In this document: positions 56,053-64,000 of the stretch, piece after piece
Layout of the letters: each line of letters starts with the position of its first letter
Numbering within the stretch: the first letter of the stretch is position 1
Source of the DNA: an uncultured Pelagibacteraceae bacterium
GTDB taxonomy: Bacteria > Pseudomonadota > Alphaproteobacteria > Pelagibacterales > Pelagibacteraceae
NCBI GenBank assembly: GCA_902564385.1
Contig: CACFAT010000006.1
Location: 1-64,000, forward strand
Direction: 5' to 3'
Length of the DNA: 64,000 nucleotides
Translations under genes and position numbers: made by a program
The notes under the pieces: model-generated
Databases searched by the model: none
The model's input: only the letters and a program-made list of their open reading frames with translations
What the model was told of the DNA's origin: nothing

Positions 56053-57963
56053 ATGCAGAATTATAAATATTTAAATAATATTAATTTTCCTTCAGATATA
56101 AAAAAACTCAATAATGAAGAATTAAAAGTTCTATCAGAAGAAGTAAGAAGCGAAATGATTGATGCTGTTTCAAAAACAGGTGGTCATCTAGGTGCGGGCT
56201 TAGGTGTTGTAGAATTAACAGTAGCACTTCATCATGTTTTTGACACACCTAAGGACAAATTGATATGGGATGTTGGACATCAATCATACCCTCATAAAAT
56301 TTTAACTGGAAGAAAAGATAAAATACGAACTTTACGGCAAGGAAGTGGATTATCTGGTTTTACAAAGCGATCGGAAAGTGAATTTGACCCTTTTGGTGCA
56401 GCTCATAGTTCCACTTCTATTTCTGCTGGATTTGGTATTGCAACAGCAAATAAATTATCAAATAAATCAGATCAGGTTATAGCAGTTATTGGTGACGGTG
56501 CCATGAGCGCAGGAATGGCATATGAAGCTATGAATAATGCTGGAGACTCAAAAACAAAAATGATCGTAATTTTGAATGACAATGATATGTCAATTGCAAA
56601 ACCAGTTGGCGCAATGAAATCTTATCTTGCTAAAATTTTTTCAGGTAAGATTTATTTTAGTTTCAGAGAAACAGTTAAAATGATTATTTCATCATTTTCA
56701 AAAAGATTTAGCAAAAAGGCAGGAAAGGCTGAAGATTTTTTGAGATCGGCTGTCACAGGTGGTACATTATTTAATTCATTAGGTTTTTATTATGTTGGTC
56801 CAATTGATGGTCATGATTTAGATGTACTATTGCCAATTTTAAAAAATGCAAAAGAAAGCAATCATAATGGTCCAATACTAATTCATATAAAAACTCAAAA
56901 AGGGAAAGGATATAGTTTTGCTGAAAAATCTGATGATAAGTATCATGGAGTTACAAAATTTGATGTTCAAACTGGAGTTCAACAAAAATCAACAACTAAG
57001 ACTCCTGCTTTTACAAAGGTATTTGCAAATACATTAATAGAGCATGCAAAGAAAGATAGTAAAATTGTAGGTATAACTGCTGCTATGCCATCTGGGACAG
57101 GAATGGACGCATTTAGTAAAGTTTTCCCGGACAGAACTTTTGATGTTGGCATTGCTGAACAACATGCTGTTACTTTTGCTGCAGGTTTAGCAACAGAGGG
57201 TTATAAGCCTTATGCAGCAATTTATTCAACATTTTTACAAAGAGCTTATGATCAGGTAGTCCATGACGTTGCAATTCAAAGTTTACCAGTAAGATTTGCA
57301 ATTGATAGAGCTGGTTTAGTTGGCGCCGATGGAGCCACTCATGCAGGTGCTTTTGATATTACATATTTATCAACTTTACCTAATTTTATTGTTATGGCAG
57401 CAAGTGATGAAGCAGAATTGGTAAGAATGGTCAATACGTCAGTAGATATTAATAATCATCCATGTGCATTTAGATATCCAAGAGGAAATGGAGTAGGTTT
57501 AGAATTACCTGATATCAACGAAAAAATAGATATTGGAAAAGGTAGAGTTATAAGAGAAGGTAAAAAAGTTGCCTTAGTAAGTTTTGGTAACAGATTAAAA
57601 GAATGTTTATTGGCTGAAGAAGGTTTAAAAAAAATGGGAATTAATCCAACAATTATAGATGCTAGATTTGCAAAACCTCTGGATGAAAATCTTATGTGGC
57701 AAGTTGCAACAAATCATGAAGTGGTAATTACCTTGGAAGAAGGCTCTATAGGAGGTTTTGGAGCTCATGTAAATCATTTCTTAAATGAAAAGAATTTATT
57801 AGATAATAATATAAAATTTAGATCAATGATTTTGCCTGATAAATTTTTAGACCAAGATAAACCAGAAGAAATGTATAAAGAAGCAGGTCTAGATGCTAAA
57901 TCTATTGAAGCGAAGGTTTTAGAAACTCTAAATTCTAAAGTTTTAATTAAAAAAACTAATTAA
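56053..57963 (+). CDS. dxs: 1-deoxy-D-xylulose-5-phosphate synthase
   Basis: A 636-residue thiamine-diphosphate enzyme that starts the MEP isoprenoid pathway from pyruvate and glyceraldehyde 3-phosphate. [36 protein letters not shown], and [20 protein letters not shown] (the GDG...N ThDP motif) are in the first domain. [17 protein letters not shown] carries the catalytic Glu. [12 protein letters not shown] and the C-terminal [12 protein letters not shown] are typical. The stop overlaps the convergent aroC by four bases. Confidence 0.97.
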   Translation: MQNYKYLNNINFPSDIKKLNNEELKVLSEEVRSEMIDAVSKTGGHLGAGLGVVELTVALHHVFDTPKDKLIWDVGHQSYPHKILTGRKDKIRTLRQGSGLSGFTKRSESEFDPFGAAHSSTSISAGFGIATANKLSNKSDQVIAVIGDGAMSAGMAYEAMNNAGDSKTKMIVILNDNDMSIAKPVGAMKSYLAKIFSGKIYFSFRETVKMIISSFSKRFSKKAGKAEDFLRSAVTGGTLFNSLGFYYVGPIDGHDLDVLLPILKNAKESNHNGPILIHIKTQKGKGYSFAEKSDDKYHGVTKFDVQTGVQQKSTTKTPAFTKVFANTLIEHAKKDSKIVGITAAMPSGTGMDAFSKVFPDRTFDVGIAEQHAVTFAAGLATEGYKPYAAIYSTFLQRAYDQVVHDVAIQSLPVRFAIDRAGLVGADGATHAGAFDITYLSTLPNFIVMAASDEAELVRMVNTSVDINNHPCAFRYPRGNGVGLELPDINEKIDIGKGRVIREGKKVALVSFGNRLKECLLAEEGLKKMGINPTIIDARFAKPLDENLMWQVATNHEVVITLEEGSIGGFGAHVNHFLNEKNLLDNNIKFRSMILPDKFLDQDKPEEMYKEAGLDAKSIEAKVLETLNSKVLIKKTN

Positions 57964-59045
57964 TTGCCACATTGAGCTTTATTCATTAAGTAGTGATCAA
58001 GAATTACACAATGCATCATAGCTTCGCCAATAGGCACTGCTCTAATACCTACACATGGATCATGTCTCCCTGTGACTGAAATTGAAGTATTTTTTCCAAA
58101 TTTATTAATTGTTTTTCTTTGAGAAAGAATTGATGAAGTTGGTTTTACTGCAAAAGAAACTATAATTTCTTGACCACTAGATATACCTCCAAGAATTCCT
58201 CCAGCATTATTCGATTTAAATTTTGTTTTCTTTCCTGTTTGGGACATTTCATCAGAATTTTGTTCACCAGAAAGTTGAGCAGAGTTCATTCCTGATCCTA
58301 TATTTACCCCTTTCACTGCGTTAATACTCATCATTGCTGATGCTAAATCCATATCTAATTTTGAATAAATTGGAGCTCCTAATCCGACAGGAACACCTCT
58401 TGCTCTTACTTCAATAATAGCCCCACATGATGAGCCAGCTTTTCTTATCCCAAGTAAATATTTTTCCCATAATTTTAAAACTGTTTTATCAGGACAAAAT
58501 AAAGGGTTTTTTGTGATGAAACTGTCATTCCATTTTTCTGTGTCACATCCTAGTATTCCTAATTGTGTTACGGCTCCAATTACACTGTACTTTTTCCCAA
58601 TAATATTTTGCAAAACTTGTTTTGCTATTGCCCCTGCTGCCACTCTTGAAGCAGTCTCTCTTGCTGATTGTCTGCCTCCACCTCTATAATCTCTAATTCC
58701 ATACTTTTTAAAATATGTATAATCAGCATGACCAGGTCTAAATTTATCTTTAATATTTTTATAATCCCTAGAACGCATATCTTTATTGAAGATAATCATT
58801 GAGATAGGTGTACCAGTTGTTCTGCCCTCAAATGTTCCTGATAAAATTTCTACTTTATCATCCTCTTTTCTTTGGGTTGTGAATTTTGACTGACCAGGCT
58901 TTCTTTTATTTAATTCTAACTGAATGTCTCTGATATTAAGCTTAATATTCGGAGGACAACCATCAACAACACATCCTATTGCTGGACCGTGAGACTCACC
59001 CCAAGTAGTAAATCGAAAAAATTTTCCAAATGTATTAAAAGACAT
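57960..59045 (-). CDS. aroC: Chorismate synthase
   Basis: A 361-residue FMN-dependent enzyme converting EPSP to chorismate. [20 protein letters not shown] opens the protein with the conserved His, then [58 protein letters not shown] and [19 protein letters not shown] are the signatures. The length is normal. It diverges from pdxH (32 bases between starts). Confidence 0.97.
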   Translation of the reverse strand: MSFNTFGKFFRFTTWGESHGPAIGCVVDGCPPNIKLNIRDIQLELNKRKPGQSKFTTQRKEDDKVEILSGTFEGRTTGTPISMIIFNKDMRSRDYKNIKDKFRPGHADYTYFKKYGIRDYRGGGRQSARETASRVAAGAIAKQVLQNIIGKKYSVIGAVTQLGILGCDTEKWNDSFITKNPLFCPDKTVLKLWEKYLLGIRKAGSSCGAIIEVRARGVPVGLGAPIYSKLDMDLASAMMSINAVKGVNIGSGMNSAQLSGEQNSDEMSQTGKKTKFKSNNAGGILGGISSGQEIIVSFAVKPTSSILSQRKTINKFGKNTSISVTGRHDPCVGIRAVPIGEAMMHCVILDHYLMNKAQCGN

Positions 59046-59077
59046 TATATTATTATATAAATTATTTTGGTTAAATT

Positions 59078-59701
59078 ATGAACGAAAAAAATTCTTTAGG
59101 GTTAGATAAATGCTTTCTAGATCTCGATAATCCAATACTATTATTCACTGAATGGTACAACGAGGCAAAGAAAACAGAAATAAATGATCCAAATGCATTA
59201 GCTCTAGGCACTATTAACGAAAAAGGTTATCCGAATGTAAGAATGGTATTGCTCAAAGATTATGGAGAGGATGGATTTGTTTTTTACACTAACTTTAATA
59301 GTAATAAGGGAAACTCTATAAAGCAGAATCCAAACATTTCGATGTGCTTTCATTGGAAAAGTTTACTCAGACAAATTCGAATAGTTGGTACTGCTGAAAA
59401 AGTTTCTGATGAAGAAGCAGATAATTATTATAAGTCCAGAAGTTACGGAAGTAGAATTGGTGCATGGGCATCAAATCAGAGTTCAATTTTAAAAGATAGA
59501 GAAGAGCTAAACCAATCTATAAAAAAATTTAAAGATCTCTATAAAGATGAAAGTAATGTTCCAAGACCTGATCATTGGTCAGGATGGAGGTTAAAACACC
59601 ACGAAATTGAATTTTGGTTAGATGGTGAAAATAGAATTCACGAAAGATTAAAATATATTAAAGAAAATAATGATTGGAAAAAAATTCTCTTATCACCTTA
59701 A
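59078..59701 (+). CDS. pdxH: Pyridoxamine 5'-phosphate oxidase
   Basis: A 207-residue FMN enzyme finishing pyridoxal phosphate synthesis. NALALGTINEKGYPNVRMVL, then GFVFYTNFNSNKGNSI, MCFHWKSLLRQIRIVGTAEKV and SRSYGSRIGAWASNQSSIL form the split barrel, and WSGWRLKHHEIEFWLDG is the C-terminal signature. The stop overlaps the convergent ispB by four bases. Confidence 0.95.
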   Translation: MNEKNSLGLDKCFLDLDNPILLFTEWYNEAKKTEINDPNALALGTINEKGYPNVRMVLLKDYGEDGFVFYTNFNSNKGNSIKQNPNISMCFHWKSLLRQIRIVGTAEKVSDEEADNYYKSRSYGSRIGAWASNQSSILKDREELNQSIKKFKDLYKDESNVPRPDHWSGWRLKHHEIEFWLDGENRIHERLKYIKENNDWKKILLSP

Positions 59702-60711
59702 AATTTTCTATTAATACTAAATGAAGTTAAATTTTTGAGTATAGTTTTTTCTTCACAATCTTGAAATATACTTAATGAATTTGATGCTAAACTTATATAG
59801 TGCTCGGCTTTTTTGTAACACTCATTAATTATATTATATTTTTTTACCAATGTAAGCACATAGCCAAATTGTTCTTTAGATCTGATATTTTGTTCAAATA
59901 TTTTTTTTAAAACTAATTTTTCATCTGAAGATAATTTTTGATGTAATAGAATAATCGGGAGAGTAACCTTGCCCTCAAAGAAATCTTTCCCTATCTCTTT
60001 ACCAAACATTTTTAATTCTGAGTTATAGTCAAGTGTGTCATCTGCAATCTGAAATGTTAATCCAAGGTTCTTTCCATAGAATTCTAGTGCATCTTTAAAT
60101 TTATTGTCTTTATCAGTAATTATCGACCCAACTTTTGAAGATGCTGAAAATAAAGCTGCAGTTTTAGAAGAAATTATATTCAAATATGTATCTTCTAACA
60201 TTTCAGAATCACCTTTATGTTGTAATTGCAAAACTTCTCCTTGAGCAATAGTTGATGATGTAGAAGATAAAAGTTTTAATACTTCAATACTTCCATCTTC
60301 AACCATCATTTCAAAACATCTACTTAATAAATAGTCCCCAACAAGAATTGATGACTGATTTCCCCAAATTTTATTTGTAGTTTTTTTACCTCTTCTTAAA
60401 TCTGCACTGTCAATTACATCATCATGCATAAGAGTTGCTGCGTGTATGAGTTCAACACATGCAGCTAGGTTCACATCTCTACTACCTTTTGTATATCCAC
60501 ACAATTTAGCACACTCCAAAGTAAGCAATGCTCTTAATCTTTTACCTCCACTAGTCATGTGGTAAGCTGTCATTTCTTTAACAAGCTCAACTTTACTATC
60601 TAATTTATTAGAAATTTTGTCTTCAACTAAACTCAGTTTTTCATCAACAGAATTTACTAAATCTGTATACGCATTAGTTATTTGCTTTTTTAATTGAACT
60701 ACTGAACCCAT
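59698..60711 (-). CDS. ispB: Long-chain polyprenyl diphosphate synthase (octaprenyl/decaprenyl)
   Basis: A 337-residue enzyme making the ubiquinone side chain. GGKRLRALLTLECA, then the first aspartate motif LMHDDVIDSADLRRGK near residue 98, NQSSILVGDYLLSRCF, and the second motif LTFQIADDTLDY. The residue before the first motif cluster (HAATLMHDD) is small, fitting a long chain. The exact chain length is not certain; Q-10 is common in alphaproteobacteria. The gene diverges from the SppA-like gene across 108 bases. Confidence 0.92.
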   Translation of the reverse strand: MGSVVQLKKQITNAYTDLVNSVDEKLSLVEDKISNKLDSKVELVKEMTAYHMTSGGKRLRALLTLECAKLCGYTKGSRDVNLAACVELIHAATLMHDDVIDSADLRRGKKTTNKIWGNQSSILVGDYLLSRCFEMMVEDGSIEVLKLLSSTSSTIAQGEVLQLQHKGDSEMLEDTYLNIISSKTAALFSASSKVGSIITDKDNKFKDALEFYGKNLGLTFQIADDTLDYNSELKMFGKEIGKDFFEGKVTLPIILLHQKLSSDEKLVLKKIFEQNIRSKEQFGYVLTLVKKYNIINECYKKAEHYISLASNSLSIFQDCEEKTILKNLTSFSINRKF

Positions 60712-60753
60712 AAATTCAAAATATTACATTAAGTTTATTAATATACTTATCAA

Positions 60754-60781
60754 TTGACGCACCTAATTCTTCAACTATAAG
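60754..60781 (+). promoter_or_regulatory. Candidate sigma-70 promoter of the SppA-like gene
   Basis: TTGACG (60754-60759) and TATAAG (60776-60781) are 16 bases apart in the 108-base gap between the divergent ispB and SppA-like genes, 39 bases before the ATG. Both boxes differ from consensus by one base, a better match than expected for background AT-rich DNA. Confidence 0.5.
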
Positions 60782-60819
60782 TAGCTTTATAATTAAGTAA
60801 AATTTTTATAATCATTTGT

Positions 60820-61626
60820 ATGTTTTCATTTTTTAAAAAAAAAAAAATTGTTAGTCATTTAAGACTTACTGGCGTCATAGGAAATGTTGGAAAGTTTAAA
60901 CAAGGAATAGAATATTCCTCTCAAGAAGAAATGATAAAAAAAGCTTTTTCAGTAAAAAAAGCAGAGGCTGTTGCAATTTCAATTAATTCACCAGGTGGTT
61001 CACCCGTTCAATCACATCTAATATATAAATTTATTAGAGAACAGTCTAAGAAAAACAGAAAAAAAGTAATAGTTTTTGCTGAAGATGTTGCTGCATCTGG
61101 AGGCTATCTAATTGCATGCGCAGGTGATGAGATTTATGCTAATGCAAGTTCTATAATCGGATCAATAGGAGTAATTTATTCTTCTTTTGGTTTTAAAGAT
61201 TTAATTCAAAAAATAGGTGTTCAAAGAAGGGTTTACACAGCTGGAAAAAATAAAAGTACTCTAGACCCTTTTTTAGATGAGAAAGAAGAGGATATTCAAA
61301 GATTAAAAAATATTCAACTGGAACTTCACCAAGAATTTATTAATGTTGTAGAGGAAAGTAGATCAACAAAATTAAACAAAACTGATGTTGAACTTTTTTC
61401 TGGAGAATTTTGGTCTGGTAAAACATCTTTAAAACTTGGTTTGATAGATGGAATAGGGAATGCAGAACAGATATTGAGAGAAAAATTTGGTGAAGATGTT
61501 GAAATTAAAAAATTTGAAAAGTCTAAAGGATGGCTTGCCAAAAAACTTTCGTCTTCCGAAGACCATGCGGATAAGTTGATAAGTGTTTTAGAAGAAAGAT
61601 CTATTTGGCAAAAATATGGTTTCTAA
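60820..61626 (+). CDS. S49-family signal peptide peptidase-like protease (short SppA/SohB-like)
   Basis: A 268-residue serine protease. It begins [20 protein letters not shown], followed by [20 protein letters not shown], and the nucleophile Ser lies in [34 protein letters not shown], then [17 protein letters not shown] with the catalytic Lys, and [19 protein letters not shown] complete the domain. There is no obvious N-terminal membrane helix, unlike E. coli SppA. It overlaps glyQ by 11 bases. Confidence 0.9.
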   Translation: MFSFFKKKKIVSHLRLTGVIGNVGKFKQGIEYSSQEEMIKKAFSVKKAEAVAISINSPGGSPVQSHLIYKFIREQSKKNRKKVIVFAEDVAASGGYLIACAGDEIYANASSIIGSIGVIYSSFGFKDLIQKIGVQRRVYTAGKNKSTLDPFLDEKEEDIQRLKNIQLELHQEFINVVEESRSTKLNKTDVELFSGEFWSGKTSLKLGLIDGIGNAEQILREKFGEDVEIKKFEKSKGWLAKKLSSSEDHADKLISVLEERSIWQKYGF

Positions 61627-62500
61627 AAAAAAAACAAAAAATCCAAAATCATTTATTTCTTTTCAGGATACAATTTTAAATCTTCAAAAGTACTGGTCAA
61701 AAAAAGGTTGCGTTATTTTACAACCTTATGATTTAGAAGTTGGAGCAGGAACATTTCACCCAGCAACAACTCTAAGATCATTAGGTTCTGAACCATGGAA
61801 AACAGCTTACGTTCAACCATCAAGAAGACCAACAGATGGAAGGTATGGAGAAAATCCTAATCGTTTGCAACACTATTATCAATTTCAAGTTTTAATAAAA
61901 CCTTCACCAAAAGATATTAAAAAAATGTATCTTAATAGCCTTTCATCAGTAGGTATAAAATACGAAGAGCACGATATCAGATTTGTAGAGGATGATTGGG
62001 AAAGTCCAACCTTAGGTGCTGCTGGTCTTGGATGGGAAGTATGGTGTGATGGTATGGAAGTTACTCAATTTACTTATTTTCAACAAATGGCAGGTATGGA
62101 ATGCAATCCAATATCTGTTGAAATTACTTATGGTTTAGAGAGATTATGTATGTTTATTCAAGGTAAAAAAAATGTTTTTGATTTAATTTGGAATGATGAG
62201 GGAGTTTTATACAAAGATGTTTTTCATCAAGCTGAAAAAGAATTTTCAGCCTATAATTTTGAGTATGCAAACACAGATAAATTATTTAAAATTTTTGATA
62301 TGCTAGAAGAAGAAGCAAAATCATTAATTGAAAAGAAAATTTCTCTTCCAGCATATGATCAATGTTTAAAATCAAGTCATGTGTTCAATATTTTAGATGC
62401 TAGAGGAGTTATAAGTGTTGCTCAAAGAGCAGAATATATTGCAAGGATCAGAGATCTGACAAGAGAAATTGGAAAAATCTGGGTAGAAACACAAAATTAA
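61616..62500 (+). CDS. glyQ: Glycine--tRNA ligase alpha subunit
   Basis: A 294-residue catalytic subunit of the bacterial alpha2beta2 type. [59 protein letters not shown] and [20 protein letters not shown] (motif 2/3 region), then [18 protein letters not shown] are hallmarks. The start overlaps the SppA-like gene and glyS begins one base after it ends. Confidence 0.97.
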   Translation: MVSKKKTKNPKSFISFQDTILNLQKYWSKKGCVILQPYDLEVGAGTFHPATTLRSLGSEPWKTAYVQPSRRPTDGRYGENPNRLQHYYQFQVLIKPSPKDIKKMYLNSLSSVGIKYEEHDIRFVEDDWESPTLGAAGLGWEVWCDGMEVTQFTYFQQMAGMECNPISVEITYGLERLCMFIQGKKNVFDLIWNDEGVLYKDVFHQAEKEFSAYNFEYANTDKLFKIFDMLEEEAKSLIEKKISLPAYDQCLKSSHVFNILDARGVISVAQRAEYIARIRDLTREIGKIWVETQN

Positions 62501-62501
62501 A

Positions 62502-64000
62502 ATGTCTGAATTTTTCCTTGAATTATTTAGTGAAGAAATACCTTCAAGATTACAAATCAATGCTAGAAATGAATTATCACAAATTTTTAAAAAATTTTTT
62601 GAGGATAATGAAATTATAGTTAAAAGTAAAATAAATGCTTATTCGACTCCAAATAGGCTCATTGTTCATATAAATAAGATATCTAAAGATGTAATAAAAA
62701 AAGCAGAGGAAATTAGAGGTCCTAATATAAATGCTCCAGAAAAGGCTTTGGAAGGATTTTTAAAATCCAATAAAATAAGTAAAGAAAAAGTTTTCAAAAA
62801 AAGCACTGAAAAAGGCATATTCTATTTCTACAACAAACCATCGCAAAAAATAAAAACATACGATTTATTAAAAGAAAGTATTGCAAGTTTACTTTTAAAA
62901 ATTTCATGGAAAAAATCAATGAAATGGGGCAATCATGATTTATATTGGGGAAGACCGTTAAAATCAATATTAGCTTTATTTGATAAAAAAATAATTGAAT
63001 TTAAATTAAACCATTTACATAGTTCAAATAAAACTTTTACAGATAAAGATCTAGAAGATGAAGTAAAAAGTTTTAATGATTTTAAATCTTATATAAAATT
63101 TTTTAAACAAAAAGGAGTAACAATTGATCAAGATAAAAGGAAAGAATTTATAATTAAGGAAATAAACAAGGCAACTAATCAAAAAAAAATTCATATAAAC
63201 GTGAATGAAAAACTTATAGACGAAATAATAAATATTGTTGAAAAACCAAAAATTTTAGTATGTGAGTTTAATAAGAAATTTTTAGAAATTCCCCAAGAAA
63301 TACTTATTACTACAATGCAGCATCACCAAAAATATTTTCCTACATTTGATAGCAAAAACAAAATAACAAATAATTTTATAGTTGTAGCAGATTGCAAGGA
63401 CAAAAAGGGATTAGTAAAATTAGGAAATCAAAATGTTGTAGATGCAAGGTTGGCAGATGCAGAATTTTTTTGGAATAGAAATAAGTCTCAAAATTTAGTT
63501 AAACAGGTGTCTAGATTGAAGCAAATTAATTATTTTAAAGGGTTGGGAAGTTATTTTGATAAAATACAAAGAGTAAGAAAACTTAGCGGAATAATATCAG
63601 ATGAACTTTTAATAAGTAAAGAAAAGATAGAAATTGCTTCCTCAATTTGCAAAGTAGATTTGATGTCGGATTTAGTTGGAGAGTTTCCCGAATTACAAGG
63701 CGTGATGGGTGGATATTTCGCAAGAGAGCAAGGTTTTGATGAAGAAATAAGTTTAGCTGTTTCAGAGCATTACTTACCAAGTGGCATTGATAGTAAAGTT
63801 CCAAAAAAACCATACAGTATAGCATTATCGTTAAGTGACAAAATAGACTCTTTAGTTGGATTTTTTGGAATTAATCTCAAACCAACTAGTTCAAAAGATC
63901 CTTATGCCTTAAGAAGAATGGCAATTAGTTTATTAAGGTTAATAATTGAAAATCAAAAAAAAATAAAATTAAGAGATTTAATAAATTATTCAATAAATTT
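62502..64000 (+). CDS. glyS: Glycine--tRNA ligase beta subunit, 3' truncated by window
   Basis: The frame opens MSEFFLELFSEEIPSRLQIN, the GlyS N-terminus, and remains open to the window edge (499 codons, about 70% of the family length). Later signatures are ISWKKSMKWGNHDLYWGRPL, TTMQHHQKYFPTFDSKN, ADAEFFWNRN and EFPELQGVMGGYFAREQG. DKIDSLVGFFGI and TSSKDPYALRRMAI lie close to the edge. It starts one base after the glyQ stop. The anticodon-binding part is outside the window. Confidence 0.95.
   Translation, partial: MSEFFLELFSEEIPSRLQINARNELSQIFKKFFEDNEIIVKSKINAYSTPNRLIVHINKISKDVIKKAEEIRGPNINAPEKALEGFLKSNKISKEKVFKKSTEKGIFYFYNKPSQKIKTYDLLKESIASLLLKISWKKSMKWGNHDLYWGRPLKSILALFDKKIIEFKLNHLHSSNKTFTDKDLEDEVKSFNDFKSYIKFFKQKGVTIDQDKRKEFIIKEINKATNQKKIHINVNEKLIDEIINIVEKPKILVCEFNKKFLEIPQEILITTMQHHQKYFPTFDSKNKITNNFIVVADCKDKKGLVKLGNQNVVDARLADAEFFWNRNKSQNLVKQVSRLKQINYFKGLGSYFDKIQRVRKLSGIISDELLISKEKIEIASSICKVDLMSDLVGEFPELQGVMGGYFAREQGFDEEISLAVSEHYLPSGIDSKVPKKPYSIALSLSDKIDSLVGFFGINLKPTSSKDPYALRRMAISLLRLIIENQKKIKLRDLINYSIN

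Overview
The window looks like a piece of a SAR11 (Candidatus Pelagibacter-type) alphaproteobacterial chromosome. The sequence is very rich in A and T, genes abut or overlap by a few bases, and convergent genes share or touch stop codons. The core gene blocks are alphaproteobacterial: zapA with its coiled-coil partner, trcR, rluD with rpoH, tolQRAB-pal-cpoB, and ribosomal proteins L31 and L36 without cysteines. A solitary 5S rRNA gene closes off a block of surface-polysaccharide genes. From memory, SAR11 genomes carry a hypervariable region (HVR2) between the 16S-23S genes and a detached 5S gene, and this window appears to hold its 5S-proximal end. No 16S or 23S gene lies inside the window.

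Region 1 (1 to about 20980) is the polysaccharide island. It holds a WecA/WbpL-type lipid-linked sugar-phosphate transferase (cut by the window edge), a NodU-type carbamoyltransferase, a sugar or lipid methyltransferase, several GT2 transferases, a glycosyltransferase fused to a flippase-like membrane domain, and a Wzy-like membrane protein. It also holds gmd and fcl for GDP-fucose-type sugars, a second GMD homologue, three probable GT-C membrane enzymes (two of them paralogues), and an O-antigen ligase-like protein whose periplasmic loop carries a lipoyl/biotinyl-like fold. A divergent pair of poorly characterised oxidoreductase-like genes sits beside the 5S gene. Together these could build, flip, polymerise and decorate a strain-specific glycan.

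Region 2 (20984 to 26500) runs from 5S rRNA through an SDR epimerase, rpmJ, a 36-residue aa3 oxidase subunit IV-like protein, the proton-translocating transhydrogenase (three genes) and a transaldolase-family enzyme. On the other strand are a hexapeptide acyltransferase, the initiator tRNA and rpsU.

Region 3 (26552 to 34450, minus strand) is a central-metabolism operon in transcript order tkt-gap-pgk-fba-thiE-efp-suhB, followed by rpmE-trcR. Region 4 (34503 to 50452, plus strand) holds cell division and envelope genes (zapA, tolQRAB-pal-cpoB, ftsH), plus ygfA, a YmdB-like phosphoesterase, YebC, a RuvC-like resolvase, tilS, folP, glmM, thiD and purA. Region 5 (50465 to 64000) holds rpoH, rluD, tRNA-Arg, an ABC-2 exporter, a Sua5/TsaC enzyme, xseB-ispA-dxs, aroC, pdxH, ispB, a short SppA-like protease, glyQ and a truncated glyS.

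No CRISPR array, insertion sequence, integrase or riboswitch was recognised. No stretch longer than about 115 bases lacks a gene.
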